Origin: Saccharothrix sp. ST-888
GTDB taxonomy: Bacteria; Actinomycetota; Actinomycetes; Streptomycetales; Streptomycetaceae
Direction of reading: 5' to 3'
Assembly: GCF_000955975.1 (NCBI RefSeq)
Contig: NZ_JYJF01000015.1
Coordinates: forward strand, 16,478-80,477
Length of the DNA stretch: 64,000 nt
Shown piece after piece: positions 50,797-60,102 of this stretch. The position numbers and the translations under genes are program-made. Below the pieces are notes generated by a model, which was given only the letters and a program-made list of their open reading frames with translations, was not told the DNA's origin and made no database searches. The stretch's first letter is position 1; each line of letters opens with the position of its first letter.

Positions 50797-51456
50797 GTGG
50801 CCGCTGCTTCCGCCCAAGTCTTCCCGCCTCGTACGCCGGGCCCGGCCCGTCTGGTGGTTCTGGTCTCCGGTACCGGTACCAATCTGCAGGCGCTGATCGA
50901 CGCCACCGCGGACCCCGCGTTCGGAGCCGAGATCGTCGCCGTCGGCGCGGACCGGGCCGGCATCGCGGGGCTCAAGCGCGCCGAGCAGGCGGGCATCCCC
51001 ACCTTCGTGCACCGGCTGGGCGACCACCCCGAGCGCGCCGACTGGGACCGTGCGCTGACCGCCTCGGTCGCCGGGTACGAACCGGACCTGGTGGTCTCGG
51101 CCGGGTTCATGAAGATCCTCGGCGCCGGGTTCCTCGCGGCCTTCGCCGGACGGATCGTCAACACCCACCCCGCCCTGCTGCCCTCCTTCCCCGGCGCCCA
51201 CGGCGTCGCCGACGCGCTCGCGTACGGGGTGAAGGTCACCGGCTGCACCGTCCACCTGGTCGACGCCGGGGTGGACACCGGGCCGATCATCGCGCAGGGC
51301 GTCGTCGAGATCGAGGACGCCGACCACGCCGATGGCGGCGAAGCGCTGCACGAGCGCATCAAGACTGTCGAGCGCACCCTGCTCGTCGACATCGTGGGCC
51401 GCCTGGCCCGCGAGGGTCACCGCATCGAGGACCGAAAGGTATGGATCCCGGCATGA
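50797..51456 (+). CDS. purN: phosphoribosylglycinamide formyltransferase
   Basis: PurN transfers formyl from 10-formyl-THF to GAR in purine synthesis. The 219-residue chain has the P-loop-like LVSGTGTNLQALID, the active-site N and H of IVNTHPALLPSFPG, and the Asp of DAGVDTGPII. GTG 50797 follows GGAGAA by 8 bases. It overlaps purH. Confidence 0.96.
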   Translation: MAAASAQVFPPRTPGPARLVVLVSGTGTNLQALIDATADPAFGAEIVAVGADRAGIAGLKRAEQAGIPTFVHRLGDHPERADWDRALTASVAGYEPDLVVSAGFMKILGAGFLAAFAGRIVNTHPALLPSFPGAHGVADALAYGVKVTGCTVHLVDAGVDTGPIIAQGVVEIEDADHADGGEALHERIKTVERTLLVDIVGRLAREGHRIEDRKVWIPA

Positions 51457-53033
51457 GTGCCAGCTCCACCACGCCCCCCGTCTCCGAGAACGTCCGGCCG
51501 ATCCGTCGCGCGCTGATCAGCGTGTACGACAAGACCGGTCTGGAGGAGCTGGCCCAGGGCCTGCACGCCGCCGGGGTCACCATCGTCTCCACCGGCTCCA
51601 CCGCCGGGCGGATCGCCGCCACCGGTGTCCCGGTGACCGAGGTCTCCGAGCTGACCGGCTTCCCGGAGTGCCTGGACGGGCGGGTGAAGACGCTGCACCC
51701 CCGCGTGCACGCCGGCGTGCTCGCCGACCTGCGCCTGGAGTCGCACCGGGCCCAGCTCGCCGAGCTGGAGATCGAGCCCTTCGACCTGGTCGTGGTGAAC
51801 CTGTACCCGTTCAAGGCCACCGTCGCCTCCGGCGCGACCCCGGACGAGTGCGTCGAGCAGATCGACATCGGCGGCCCGTCGATGGTCCGCGCCGCCGCCA
51901 AGAACCACCCCTCGGTCGCCGTGGTCGTCGACCCGGCCCGCTACGGCGACGTGCTGAAGGCGATCGGCGAGGGCGGCTTCGACCTGCTGACCCGCAAGCG
52001 CCTCGCGGCCGCCGCCTTCGCGCACACCGCCGCGTACGACGTGGCCGTGGCCAACTGGTTCGAGTCCTCGGGCTACACCGAGACCGAGGACGCCTTCCCG
52101 GCCTTCCTCGGCGCGAGCTACGAGCGCCAGAACGTGCTCCGCTACGGCGAGAACCCGCACCAGGGCGCCGCGCTCTACAGCGACGGCACCGGCGGCCTGG
52201 CCGGCGCCGAGCAGCTGCACGGCAAGGAGATGTCCTACAACAACTACGTGGACACCGACGCCGCCCGCCGGGCCGCGTACGACCACGCCGAGCCGGCCGT
52301 CGCGATCATCAAGCACGCCAACCCGTGCGGCATCGCCACCGGTCAGGACGTCGTCGAGGCGCACGCCAAGGCGCACGCCTGCGACCCGCTCTCCGCGTAC
52401 GGCGGCGTGATCGCGGTCAACCGTCCGGTCACCGTCGAGCTGGCCGAGCAGATCGCCCCGATCTTCACCGAGGTCGTCGTCGCCCCGGCGTACGAGGACG
52501 GCGCGGTCGAGGTGCTGGCCCGCAAGAAGAACATCCGGGTGCTGCGCGCCCCCGAGGCCCCCTGCAACCGCAAGGAGGCCCGCCCGATCTCCGGCGGCGT
52601 GCTGCTGCAGCAGACCGACCGGATCCACGCCGAGGGCGACGACCCGGCGAACTGGACGCTGGCCACCGGCGACGCCCTCTCCGAGGCCGAGCTGGCCGAA
52701 CTGGCCTTCGCCTGGCGGGCCTGCCGGGCCGTCAAGTCCAACGCCATCCTGCTGGCCAAGGACGGCGCCTCGGTCGGCGTCGGCATGGGCCAGGTCAACC
52801 GGGTGGACTCCGCCAAGCTGGCGGTCAGCCGCGCCGGTGAGCGCGCGCAGGGCTCGTACGCCGCCTCCGACGCGTTCTTCCCGTTCCCGGACGGCCTGCA
52901 GGTGCTGATCGACGGCGGCGTCAAGGCCGTGGTGCAGCCGGGTGGTTCGGTCCGCGACGACGAGGTGATCGCGGCCGCCGCGGCCGCCGGGGTGACGATG
53001 TACCTGACCGGTACCCGGCACTTCTTCCACTGA
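51453..53033 (+). CDS. purH: bifunctional AICAR formyltransferase / IMP cyclohydrolase
   Basis: PurH does the last two steps to IMP. The 526-residue chain has the MGS-like cyclohydrolase first (RRALISVYDKTGLEELAQGL; GRVKTLHPRVHAGVL) and the transformylase after about 200 (LRYGENPHQGAALY; IIKHANPCGIA; KSNAILLAKDG; ending GTRHFFH). ATG 51453 overlaps the purN stop as ATGA, so translation is coupled; ATG 51441 is possible. Confidence 0.97.
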   Translation: MSASSTTPPVSENVRPIRRALISVYDKTGLEELAQGLHAAGVTIVSTGSTAGRIAATGVPVTEVSELTGFPECLDGRVKTLHPRVHAGVLADLRLESHRAQLAELEIEPFDLVVVNLYPFKATVASGATPDECVEQIDIGGPSMVRAAAKNHPSVAVVVDPARYGDVLKAIGEGGFDLLTRKRLAAAAFAHTAAYDVAVANWFESSGYTETEDAFPAFLGASYERQNVLRYGENPHQGAALYSDGTGGLAGAEQLHGKEMSYNNYVDTDAARRAAYDHAEPAVAIIKHANPCGIATGQDVVEAHAKAHACDPLSAYGGVIAVNRPVTVELAEQIAPIFTEVVVAPAYEDGAVEVLARKKNIRVLRAPEAPCNRKEARPISGGVLLQQTDRIHAEGDDPANWTLATGDALSEAELAELAFAWRACRAVKSNAILLAKDGASVGVGMGQVNRVDSAKLAVSRAGERAQGSYAASDAFFPFPDGLQVLIDGGVKAVVQPGGSVRDDEVIAAAAAAGVTMYLTGTRHFFH

Positions 53034-53096
53034 TCAGCTGATCCGGTTGCCAGTTGACCCGGTTCCCAACTGATCCGCCGACCCGCTGATCCGACG

Positions 53097-53136
53097 CCGA
53101 GGGCCCGTACTTCCGCAGGGAAGTACGGGCCCTCGG
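53097..53136. terminator. strong hairpin terminator after purH
   Basis: A perfect 18-base stem (53097-53114 with 53119-53136) closes on GCAG. It serves convergent purH and RDD genes. Confidence 0.92.
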
Positions 53137-53151
53137 GCGTGGTGGTGCGTC

Positions 53152-53835
53152 TTACTGCGCCTTGACGACCACGGTGCTCATGATCTTGTCAGAGAAGGTC
53201 TGCTTCTTCGCGTCCCACAGCGGCCACAGGTAGCCGACACAGCAGCTGAACGTGTCGAGCAGGTGCAGCGCCTCACGGGCGAAGGCCGCGCCGAAGCTCA
53301 GCGGCTGGCCGGTCGCCTCGTTCACCATGCGGATGTTGACGGCCTTCTGACCCAGCGACTGGCCCATCGAGCTCTTCATGAAGGCGAGGACCGCCCAGAT
53401 GATGATGGCCACGACGCCCTGCAGCACGTTGTAGACGGCCGGGCTGACGCCGCCGGTGGTGGAGGTCACACAGTGGCCGCCCTGCCCGATCGCCGAGCAG
53501 TCCACGGTGGTCTTGCCGCGGATCATGAACAGGATGATGCCGGGGATGATGCCGATCACGATCGAGTCGATGATGCGGGCGACCACGCGGCTGCCCCAGC
53601 CCGCGTAGAAGTTCTGCACCATGCCGGCGCCGCCGTACGGGCCCTGCTGCTGCGGGATGCCGTAACCGGGCTGCGGGGCTCCGTAACCCGGCTGCGGGGC
53701 GCCGTAGCCGGGGGCCGGGGGCTGCTGCGGGTAGCCGTAGCCCGGAGCGGGCGGCGGGGCCTGCTGCGGGTAGCCGTAGCCGGGCTGCGGGGGCTGCTGG
53801 CCGTACGGGTTGTTCGGGTCGGGCGGGTAGCTCAT
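53152..53835 (-). CDS. RDD-family membrane protein with Pro/Gly/Tyr/Gln-rich N-terminus
   Basis: A 227-residue protein. The first 75 residues are low-complexity with repeats of GYGYPQQ and GYGAPQP type. The RDD domain follows (GSRVVARIIDSIVIGIIPG, a GQSLGQKAVNIRMV motif) with three helices, and two Cys in the loop (VDCSAIGQGGHC). ATG 53835 follows GGAGG by 6 bases. Transport or stress roles are known for some RDD proteins; none is shown here. Confidence 0.85.
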   Translation of the reverse strand: MSYPPDPNNPYGQQPPQPGYGYPQQAPPPAPGYGYPQQPPAPGYGAPQPGYGAPQPGYGIPQQQGPYGGAGMVQNFYAGWGSRVVARIIDSIVIGIIPGIILFMIRGKTTVDCSAIGQGGHCVTSTTGGVSPAVYNVLQGVVAIIIWAVLAFMKSSMGQSLGQKAVNIRMVNEATGQPLSFGAAFAREALHLLDTFSCCVGYLWPLWDAKKQTFSDKIMSTVVVKAQ

Positions 53836-53983
53836 GGATGCCTCCGAGCAGGATGGGACATGGGACGGGTGGACAGGGAAAACCCTCGGGACGGACGGGC
53901 AGTTGAGCGTGCCGACCGGGTGGGACACTAGCGGACCCGCCTGACAGCCAGACAGGGTTTCCGGCGCCAGGGATCCGTAGGCT

Positions 53984-54427
53984 TCAGGGGCGGATGATGC
54001 CGAACCGGCACAACTCCCAAACCCAGGCGACCGTCAGGGCGGTGCCGATCAGGAGGTTGCGGTGCCGGTCGGGCAGTTGCCACCACCAGCGTCCCGGTCC
54101 GAGCGGTGCGACCAGGAGGCCGAGGGCGGCCACCACCGTGACCGGGTTCGCGGCCAGCGCGGCCGACCAGTGCCCGTGTCCGGCCTCGATGAAGACCGTG
54201 GTGCTGCCGCAGCCCGGGCACGGAATCCCGGTGAACCGGCGCAGCATGCAGAGCGAACCGGGGTCGTGCACGTCGTGCAGCCGGGCCACCACCAGCGCTG
54301 CCGCGCCGCCGCCGCCGAGGCGCAGCGCGACCCGCAGCAGGCCGCCCGAGAGCCGGTCGGCCGACCGGCGCCAGCGCCCGGTGAGGCCGCCCACGAGGTT
54401 CGTCGCGCTCATACCTGGTGCGGCCAC
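53984..54427 (-). CDS. DUF2752 membrane protein
   Basis: A 147-residue protein with a DUF2752 pattern: LCMLRRFTGIPCPGCGSTTVF, with the CPxCGxT motif, followed by two helices. GTG 54427 lies 2 bases after the stop of the upstream gene, suggesting coupling; ATG 54412 would give 142 residues. No ribosome site is clear for either. Function unknown. Confidence 0.8.
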   Translation of the reverse strand: MAAPGMSATNLVGGLTGRWRRSADRLSGGLLRVALRLGGGGAAALVVARLHDVHDPGSLCMLRRFTGIPCPGCGSTTVFIEAGHGHWSAALAANPVTVVAALGLLVAPLGPGRWWWQLPDRHRNLLIGTALTVAWVWELCRFGIIRP

Positions 54428-54429
54428 GG

Positions 54430-54840
54430 CTATTTGGAGATGACCAGGTAGAAGACGACCAGTGCCACCGAGATCAGCACCGCCAGGGTGTTGAGCACGA
54501 TCCCGCCGATCGCCGGGGTCCGGCCGACTCCGGTGGTGTTGGACCGGTTCAGTCCCGCGATGCCGACCCCCAGGCCGATCAGGCCCAGGAAGCCGCCGTA
54601 GACGCAGGAGGCCAGCACGGCGACGAAGCCGAGCGCGATCGAGGCGGTGGCCATCGTGTTGGGCTGCGCCGCGACCGGCGGTGCCCCGAACTGCAGCGGC
54701 TGTGGCTGGGGTTGCTGCGGGTAGCCGTAACCGGGCTGCGGCTGCTGCTGGTACTGCGGTGCGCCGTAAGGTTGTTGCGGCTGCGGCGGCCCGTAGCCGC
54801 CGTACGGATCGGGCGGCGGTGTCTGGTACGGATTGCTCAC
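54430..54840 (-). CDS. DUF4190-type small membrane protein with Gln/Pro/Tyr-rich N-terminus
   Basis: A 136-residue protein: residues 1-60 are Pro/Gln/Tyr/Gly-rich (GYGYPQQPQPQPLQFG), then two helices with ATASIALGFVAVLASCV and GIVLNTLAVLISVALVVFYLVI as in DUF4190 proteins. GTG 54840 follows GGGGGAAGAG. It heads a two-gene unit with the DUF2752 gene, divergent from folD. Confidence 0.82.
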   Translation of the reverse strand: MSNPYQTPPPDPYGGYGPPQPQQPYGAPQYQQQPQPGYGYPQQPQPQPLQFGAPPVAAQPNTMATASIALGFVAVLASCVYGGFLGLIGLGVGIAGLNRSNTTGVGRTPAIGGIVLNTLAVLISVALVVFYLVISK

Positions 54841-55103
54841 GTGTGCTTCTCTTCCCCCGGGTTCTCCCCGTCGTCTCCTACCGCCTGTCATCGGACGTAG
54901 CGGTCGATGGCGGAGATTACAAGGCCCCTATCGTCAACCGGTCCGCGCGGCGGTGTCCAGCCGAGGCCCGGCCGAGCGCCCAACTGTGGCGCAACCGCAA
55001 CCCGAAGCCCACGCTCCGTCCTTCGGATCGGCACTTTCTGCACGGCCGGGGTACGGCCGGGGTGGTGACGCGGGCATCCCGGCCGATCCAGGAGAATGGG
55101 GCC

Positions 55104-55961
55104 ATGACTGCCCAGATTCTCGATGGCAAGGCCACCGCCGCCGCGATCAAGTCCGAACTGGCCGTGCGCGTCGCGGCCCTCAAGGAGCGGGGCATCGTCC
55201 CCGGCCTCGGTACCGTCCTGGTCGGCGACGACCCGGGCAGCCGCTGGTACGTGAACGGCAAGCACAAGGACTGCGCGGAGGTCGGCATCGCCTCCATCCA
55301 GCGCGAACTGCCCGCGACCGCCACCCAGGAGGACGTGGAGAACGTCGTCCGCGAGCTCAACGCCGACCCGGCGTGCACCGGTTACATCGTCCAGCTCCCG
55401 CTGCCCAAGGGCCTGGACCAGAACCCGGTCCTGGAGCTGATGGACCCGGACAAGGACGCCGACGGCCTGCACCCCACCTCGCTGGGCCGCCTGGCGCTCG
55501 GCATCGAGGGCCCGCTGCCGTGCACCCCGCTCGGCATCGTGGAGCTGCTGCGCCGCCACAAGGTCGAGATCAATGGTGCCGAGGTGGTCGTGCTCGGCCG
55601 CGGTGTCACCGTCGGCCGCTCGATCGGTCTGCTGCTCACCCGCAAGAGCGAGAACGCCACCGTCACCCTCTGCCACACCGGCACCCGTGACCTGGCCTAC
55701 CACCTGCGCAAGGCCGACATCATCGTGGCCGCCGCCGGTGTCCCGCACCTGGTCAAGCCGGAGGACGTCAAGCCGGGTGCGGCCGTGCTGGACGTGGGCG
55801 TCAGCCGCAACGGCGAGGGCAAGATCGTCGGCGACGTGGACCCGGGCGTGGCCGAGGTGGCCGCCTGGATCTCCCCGAACCCCGGCGGGGTCGGTCCGAT
55901 GACCCGCGCGATGCTGCTGAACAACATCGTCGAGGCGGCCGAGCGCCGCGCCGGTCGCTGA
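55104..55961 (+). CDS. folD: methylene-THF dehydrogenase / methenyl-THF cyclohydrolase
   Basis: FolD makes 10-formyl-THF, the donor used by PurN and PurH nearby. The 285-residue chain has the catalytic Lys region RWYVNGKHKDCAEVGI, VQLPLPKGLDQN, DADGLHP, the NADP-binding VLGRGVTVGRSIGLLL, and SPNPGGVGPMTRAML. ATG 55104 follows AGGAGA by 8 bases. A DUF3017 gene starts 5 bases after the stop. Confidence 0.97.
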   Translation: MTAQILDGKATAAAIKSELAVRVAALKERGIVPGLGTVLVGDDPGSRWYVNGKHKDCAEVGIASIQRELPATATQEDVENVVRELNADPACTGYIVQLPLPKGLDQNPVLELMDPDKDADGLHPTSLGRLALGIEGPLPCTPLGIVELLRRHKVEINGAEVVVLGRGVTVGRSIGLLLTRKSENATVTLCHTGTRDLAYHLRKADIIVAAAGVPHLVKPEDVKPGAAVLDVGVSRNGEGKIVGDVDPGVAEVAAWISPNPGGVGPMTRAMLLNNIVEAAERRAGR

Positions 55962-55966
55962 GTCGG

Positions 55967-56395
55967 ATGGACCTCAAGGTGAGCCGGTCGCGCCGTCGGC
56001 CGGTGAAGACCACGGGCACGCTGCCCCCGGAGGGCTCGGGAACGGCGCTGCACCACAGCCACCCGCTGCCGGTCCGGCAGTGGCCGATAACCCTGGTCCT
56101 GGCAGTGGCCTGCGTCGGGCTCGCCATCGCCTGGTTCGGCGACTCCCGGGCCGGGCTGCTGACGAAGGTCGGACTGCTGACGGTCGGCGGTTCGCTGCTG
56201 CTGGCGGCCGTGCTGCGGCTGGTGCTGCCGGAGGTCGGCATGCTGGCGGTCCGCAGCCGGTTCACCGACGTCACCGTGCTGAGCTTCCTCGGTGCAGTGA
56301 TCATGCTGCTGACCCTGGTCACGCAGCCGGATCCGTGGCTCCATCTGTCGGTGCTTGACAACATCGGGCAGTTGATCGGCCGCCAGCGGCACTGA
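55967..56395 (+). CDS. DUF3017 membrane protein
   Basis: A 142-residue protein with a basic N-terminus and three helices (about 40-60, 67-90, 100-120; RQWPITLVLAVACVGLAIAWF), matching DUF3017, which habitually follows folD in actinobacteria. No ribosome site; it is probably coupled to folD. Function unknown. Confidence 0.85.
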   Translation: MDLKVSRSRRRPVKTTGTLPPEGSGTALHHSHPLPVRQWPITLVLAVACVGLAIAWFGDSRAGLLTKVGLLTVGGSLLLAAVLRLVLPEVGMLAVRSRFTDVTVLSFLGAVIMLLTLVTQPDPWLHLSVLDNIGQLIGRQRH

Positions 56396-56443
56396 GGCCG
56401 TCGGCGACGGCCGCCGGGAGCGGCCCGCCACGGGCTCCGGGAG

Positions 56444-56483
56444 GCGCCGGGCCCCGTCCGCAGCCGCGGGCGGGGCCCGGCGC
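56444..56483. terminator. hairpin terminator after the folD operon
   Basis: An 18-base stem (56444-56461 with 56466-56483), one G-T pair, closes on AGCC. Confidence 0.88.
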
Positions 56484-56550
56484 GGTTGTGACGTAATAGC
56501 CAGGCCCTTGAACGCTCCGGGAGGTCGCCTTGCGATAACCTGGCGGCGGT

Positions 56551-56568
56551 TCTCTCGATGTCGAGAGA
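56551..56568. promoter_or_regulatory. 18-base palindromic operator candidate before mdh
   Basis: TCTCTCGA-TG-TCGAGAGA has perfect 8-base arms. It lies 64 bases before the mdh start and about 10 bases after GATAACCTG (56534-56542), the likely -10 region, so a bound repressor could block transcription. The regulator is unknown. Confidence 0.6.
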
Positions 56569-56631
56569 TCATCCTCGGCTCCAGCGCGCCGACGTGCCTG
56601 GGGCACTGGCGATTTGCTGGAGAAGGTAGAA

Positions 56632-57621
56632 ATGACTCGCACCCCCGTCAACGTCACCGTCACCGGAGCGGCCGGCCAGATCGGCTACGCGCTGCTCTTC
56701 CGCATCGCCTCGGGCCACCTGCTCGGTGCTGACGTGCCGGTGAACCTCCGTCTGCTGGAGATCCCGCAGGGCGTCAAGGCCGCCGAGGGCACCGCGATGG
56801 AGCTGGACGACTGCGCGTTCCCGCTGCTGCGCGACATCACCATCACCGACAACGCCAACGTCGCCTTCGACGGCGCCAACGTCGCGCTGCTGGTCGGTGC
56901 CCGCCCGCGGACCGCCGGCATGGAGCGCGGCGACCTGCTGCAGGCCAACGGCGGCATCTTCGGCCCGCAGGGCAAGGCCATCAACGACAACGCCGCGGAC
57001 GACATCAAGGTCCTGGTGGTCGGCAACCCGGCCAACACCAATGCCCTGATCGCCCAGCGCAACGCCCCGGACGTCCCGGCCGACCGCTTCACCGCGATGA
57101 CCCGCCTGGACCACAACCGCGCGGTCGCCCAGCTCGCCAAGAAGCTCGGCGTCACCGTCAACGAGGTCAAGCGCCTGACCATCTGGGGCAACCACTCGGC
57201 CACCCAGTACCCGGACATCTTCCACGCCGAGGTCGCGGGCAAGAACGCCGCCGAGGCCGTCAACGACGAGAAGTGGCTGGCCGAGGACTTCATCCCGACC
57301 GTCGCCAAGCGCGGCGCCGCCATCATCGAGGCCCGTGGCGCGTCCTCGGCCGCCTCGGCCGCCAATGCCGCCATCGACCACGTCCACACCTGGGTCAACG
57401 GCACCGCCGCGGGCGACTGGACCTCGATGGGCATCGTCTCCGACGGCTCGTACGGCGTGGAGGCCGGCATCATCTCCTCCTTCCCGGTCACCTGCAAGGA
57501 CGGCAAGTACGAGATCGTCCAGGGCCTGGAGATCAACGAGTTCTCCCGCAAGCGCATCGACGCCTCGGTCGCCGAGCTGGTCGAGGAGCGCGACGCGGTC
57601 AAGGCTCTCAACCTGATCTGA
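56632..57621 (+). CDS. mdh: malate dehydrogenase
   Basis: A 329-residue NAD-dependent malate dehydrogenase. It shows VTGAAGQIGYALLFRIASG, the substrate Arg pair region GARPRTAGMERGDLL, VVGNPANTNAL, RLDHNRA with Asp/Arg, and catalytic His188 in WGNHSATQYPD. GAGAAGG lies 5 bases before ATG 56632. It is flanked by terminators, so it is a single-gene unit. Confidence 0.97.
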   Translation: MTRTPVNVTVTGAAGQIGYALLFRIASGHLLGADVPVNLRLLEIPQGVKAAEGTAMELDDCAFPLLRDITITDNANVAFDGANVALLVGARPRTAGMERGDLLQANGGIFGPQGKAINDNAADDIKVLVVGNPANTNALIAQRNAPDVPADRFTAMTRLDHNRAVAQLAKKLGVTVNEVKRLTIWGNHSATQYPDIFHAEVAGKNAAEAVNDEKWLAEDFIPTVAKRGAAIIEARGASSAASAANAAIDHVHTWVNGTAAGDWTSMGIVSDGSYGVEAGIISSFPVTCKDGKYEIVQGLEINEFSRKRIDASVAELVEERDAVKALNLI

Positions 57622-57660
57622 GCCCGATCCGGCTCCGGGCGGAGCCGAACGCGACCGAAG

Positions 57661-57696
57661 CCGCGGCCGGATGTCTCCAGGGGCGTCCGGCCGCGG
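57661..57696. terminator. hairpin terminator after mdh
   Basis: CCGCGGCCGGA (57661-57671) pairs with TCCGGCCGCGG (57686-57696). It directly precedes the next promoter. Confidence 0.75.
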
Positions 57697-57699
57697 CCG

Positions 57700-57713
57700 T
57701 ACACTGACCCACC
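57700..57713 (+). promoter_or_regulatory. -10 box for a leaderless mRNA
   Basis: TACACT (57700-57705) ends 8 bases before the GTG at 57714, with no ribosome site in between. A usual TSS distance puts the start at or next to the GTG. No clear -35. Confidence 0.5.
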
Positions 57714-59027
57714 GTGAGTGAAACCCTGCAGGACACCGCCCTCGTCCTGGTCTTCATCATGCTGGGCGGCCTGTTCAACGTCGCCGAGATCTCACTGATC
57801 TCGCTGCGCGAGGGCCAGATCAGGGAGCTGGAGGCCCGGGGCACCCGGGGTGCCGTCCGGGCCGCACACCTCGCCGCCGACCCCAACCGGTTCCTGGCCG
57901 CCGTCCAGGTCGGGGTCACCTGCATGGGGTTCCTGTCCGCCGCCTTCGGCGCGGACACGCTGGCCGGGAAGGCCGCCCCCTACATCGCCCGGCTGGGCCT
58001 GTCCGCCGGGGTCTCGGACGCCGTCGCGCTGGTCGGGCTGACCCTGGTGATCAGCTACGCCTCGCTGGTGCTGGGCGAGTTGACCCCCAAGCGGATCGGC
58101 CTGCAGCGGGCCGACTCGATCGCGGTGCTCGCCGCGCCGGTGGTCGACGTGATGTCCGTGGTGCTGCGGCCGGTGATCTGGCTGCTCGGGGTCTCCACCA
58201 ACGTGATGGTCCGGCTGTTCGGGGGCGACCCCAAGGCCGGGCGCGGCAGCATGAGCTCGGAGGAACTGCGTGGCCTGGTCGCGGCCAACACCGAACTCGG
58301 CAGCGACGAGCGCGCGTTGATCGCCGACGTGTTCGACGCCGGTGAGCGCCAGCTGCGCGAGGTGATGGTGCCGCGCACCGAGGTCACCTTCCTGGACGCC
58401 GACCGGGTCCTCACCGAGGTCCGCGAGGAGAGCAACTCCTCCCCGCACTCCCGCTACCCCGTGGTCGAGGGCTCGTACGACGCGGTGGTCGGCTTCGTGC
58501 ACGTCCGCGACCTGTACGGGGCCAAGGGCGGGCAGGCGGTGCGGATCCGCGACATCGCCCGTCCCGTCAAGCTGCTGCCCGCCACCAAACGGGTGCTGGA
58601 GGCGATGGGCGAGATGCGCCGCGAGGGCCACCATCTGGCCATCGTGGTGGACGAGTACGGCGGCACGGCCGGGATCGTCACCCTGGAGGACCTGGTCGAG
58701 GAGGTGATCGGCGAGATCCGCGACGAGTACGACGCCCAGGACACCACCGCCACCCGCCGGCTGGCCGGCGGCGGCATGGAGCTGGACGGCCTGCTCAATC
58801 TCGCCGACTTCGCCGAGGAGACCGGCGTCACCCTCCCCGAGGGCCCCTACGAGACCGTGGCCGGATACCTGGTGAGCGCGCTGGGACGGCTGCCGGCGGC
58901 GGGCGACCAGACGGTCACCGAGGACGGTGTCCGGCTCACCGTGGCCAAGCTCGACGGCCGCCGGATCGAACGCATCAAGGTGAGTGCCGTCACACTGTCC
59001 GATGCTCCGAGCGCAGACGTTTCCTGA
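57714..59027 (+). CDS. CNNM/HlyC-CorC family membrane protein
   Basis: A 437-residue protein: CNNM membrane domain (about 1-170; FNVAEISLISLREGQIRELE, SLVLGELTPKRIGLQ), a CBS pair (about 200-330; VMVPRTEVTFLDAD, IVVDEYGGTAGIVTLEDLVEEVIGEI) and a C-terminal CorC_HlyC domain (about 345-425). Such proteins are linked to Mg2+ export or homeostasis; the haemolysin name is historical. It probably has a leaderless start. Confidence 0.93.
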   Translation: MSETLQDTALVLVFIMLGGLFNVAEISLISLREGQIRELEARGTRGAVRAAHLAADPNRFLAAVQVGVTCMGFLSAAFGADTLAGKAAPYIARLGLSAGVSDAVALVGLTLVISYASLVLGELTPKRIGLQRADSIAVLAAPVVDVMSVVLRPVIWLLGVSTNVMVRLFGGDPKAGRGSMSSEELRGLVAANTELGSDERALIADVFDAGERQLREVMVPRTEVTFLDADRVLTEVREESNSSPHSRYPVVEGSYDAVVGFVHVRDLYGAKGGQAVRIRDIARPVKLLPATKRVLEAMGEMRREGHHLAIVVDEYGGTAGIVTLEDLVEEVIGEIRDEYDAQDTTATRRLAGGGMELDGLLNLADFAEETGVTLPEGPYETVAGYLVSALGRLPAAGDQTVTEDGVRLTVAKLDGRRIERIKVSAVTLSDAPSADVS

Positions 59028-59048
59028 CTGGTCGGTGGAGCTGGAACA

Positions 59049-60095
59049 ATGGCGCTCATGGTCAACGCAGCGGTCACTGGTCCGGTGAAGGACCGTCCCC
59101 GGGTGCTCTCCGGCATCCAGCCCACCTCAGGCTCCTTCCACCTGGGCAACTACCTCGGCGCGGTGCGCCAGTGGGTCTCCCTCCAGGAGGAGAACGACGC
59201 CTTCTACATGGTGGTCGACCTGCACGCGATCACCGTCGAGCAGGATCCGGCGACCCTGCGGGAGAACACCCGGATCTCCGCCGCCCAGCTGCTCGGCGCC
59301 GGGCTCGACCCCGAGCGCTGCACCCTCTTCGTGCAGTCGCACGTCCCCGAGCACGCACAGCTCGGCTGGGTGATGAACTGCCTCACCGGCTTCGGCGAGG
59401 CGTCCCGGATGACCCAGTTCAAGGACAAGTCCGCCAAGCAGGGCAGCGACCGCACCTCGGTCGGCCTGTTCACCTACCCGATCCTGCAGATCGCCGACAT
59501 CCTGCTCTACCAGGCCGACGCCGTCCCGGTCGGTGAGGACCAGCGCCAGCACCTGGAGCTCACCCGCGACCTCGCGGAGCGCTTCAACACCCGCTACGCG
59601 CCGACCTTCACCATCCCGAAGGCGTACATCCTCAAGGAGACGGCCAAGATCCTGGACCTCCAGGACCCGACCGCCAAGATGAGCAAGTCGGCCGCCTCGC
59701 CCAAGGGCCTGGTCAACCTGCTGGACGAGGCCAAGGTCAGCGCGAAGAAGTTCAAGAGCGCCGTCACCGACACCGGCACCGTGGTCTCCTACGACGAGGA
59801 GAACAAGGCCGGCGTCTCCAACCTGCTGCGGATCCACTCCGCGCTCTCCGGCCAGTCGATCGAGCAGCTGGTCGAGCACTTCGAGGGCAAGATGTACGGC
59901 GCCCTGAAGACCGAGCTGGCCGAGCTGTTCACCGAGTGGGTCACCCCGTTCCAGGCCCGTACCAAGGCCTACCTGGACGACCCGGCCGAGCTGGACCGGG
60001 TGCTCGGCCTCGGCGCCGAGAAGGCCCGCGAGGTCGCCGCCGAGACCCTGGCCACGGTCTACGACCGCATCGGCTTCCTGGCGCCGAAGCGCTGA
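59049..60095 (+). CDS. trpS: tryptophanyl-tRNA synthetase
   Basis: A class Ic synthetase of 348 residues. The HIGH-type motif is PTSGSFHLGNYLGA and the KMSKS loop is literally KMSKS. DLHAITVEQ and PVGEDQRQHLELTRDLAERFN are typical of bacterial TrpRS. ATG 59049 follows GGTGGAG by about 8 bases; ATG 59058 is possible. Streptomycetes often have a second, indolmycin-resistant TrpRS; this one resembles the housekeeping form. Confidence 0.96.
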   Translation: MALMVNAAVTGPVKDRPRVLSGIQPTSGSFHLGNYLGAVRQWVSLQEENDAFYMVVDLHAITVEQDPATLRENTRISAAQLLGAGLDPERCTLFVQSHVPEHAQLGWVMNCLTGFGEASRMTQFKDKSAKQGSDRTSVGLFTYPILQIADILLYQADAVPVGEDQRQHLELTRDLAERFNTRYAPTFTIPKAYILKETAKILDLQDPTAKMSKSAASPKGLVNLLDEAKVSAKKFKSAVTDTGTVVSYDEENKAGVSNLLRIHSALSGQSIEQLVEHFEGKMYGALKTELAELFTEWVTPFQARTKAYLDDPAELDRVLGLGAEKAREVAAETLATVYDRIGFLAPKR

Positions 60096-60102
60096 CGCGC
60101 TG

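Noticed and set aside
54841..55103. Possible ZTP riboswitch before folD (and likewise before purN)
   Set aside because: The conserved pfl-motif elements are not recognisable in either leader.
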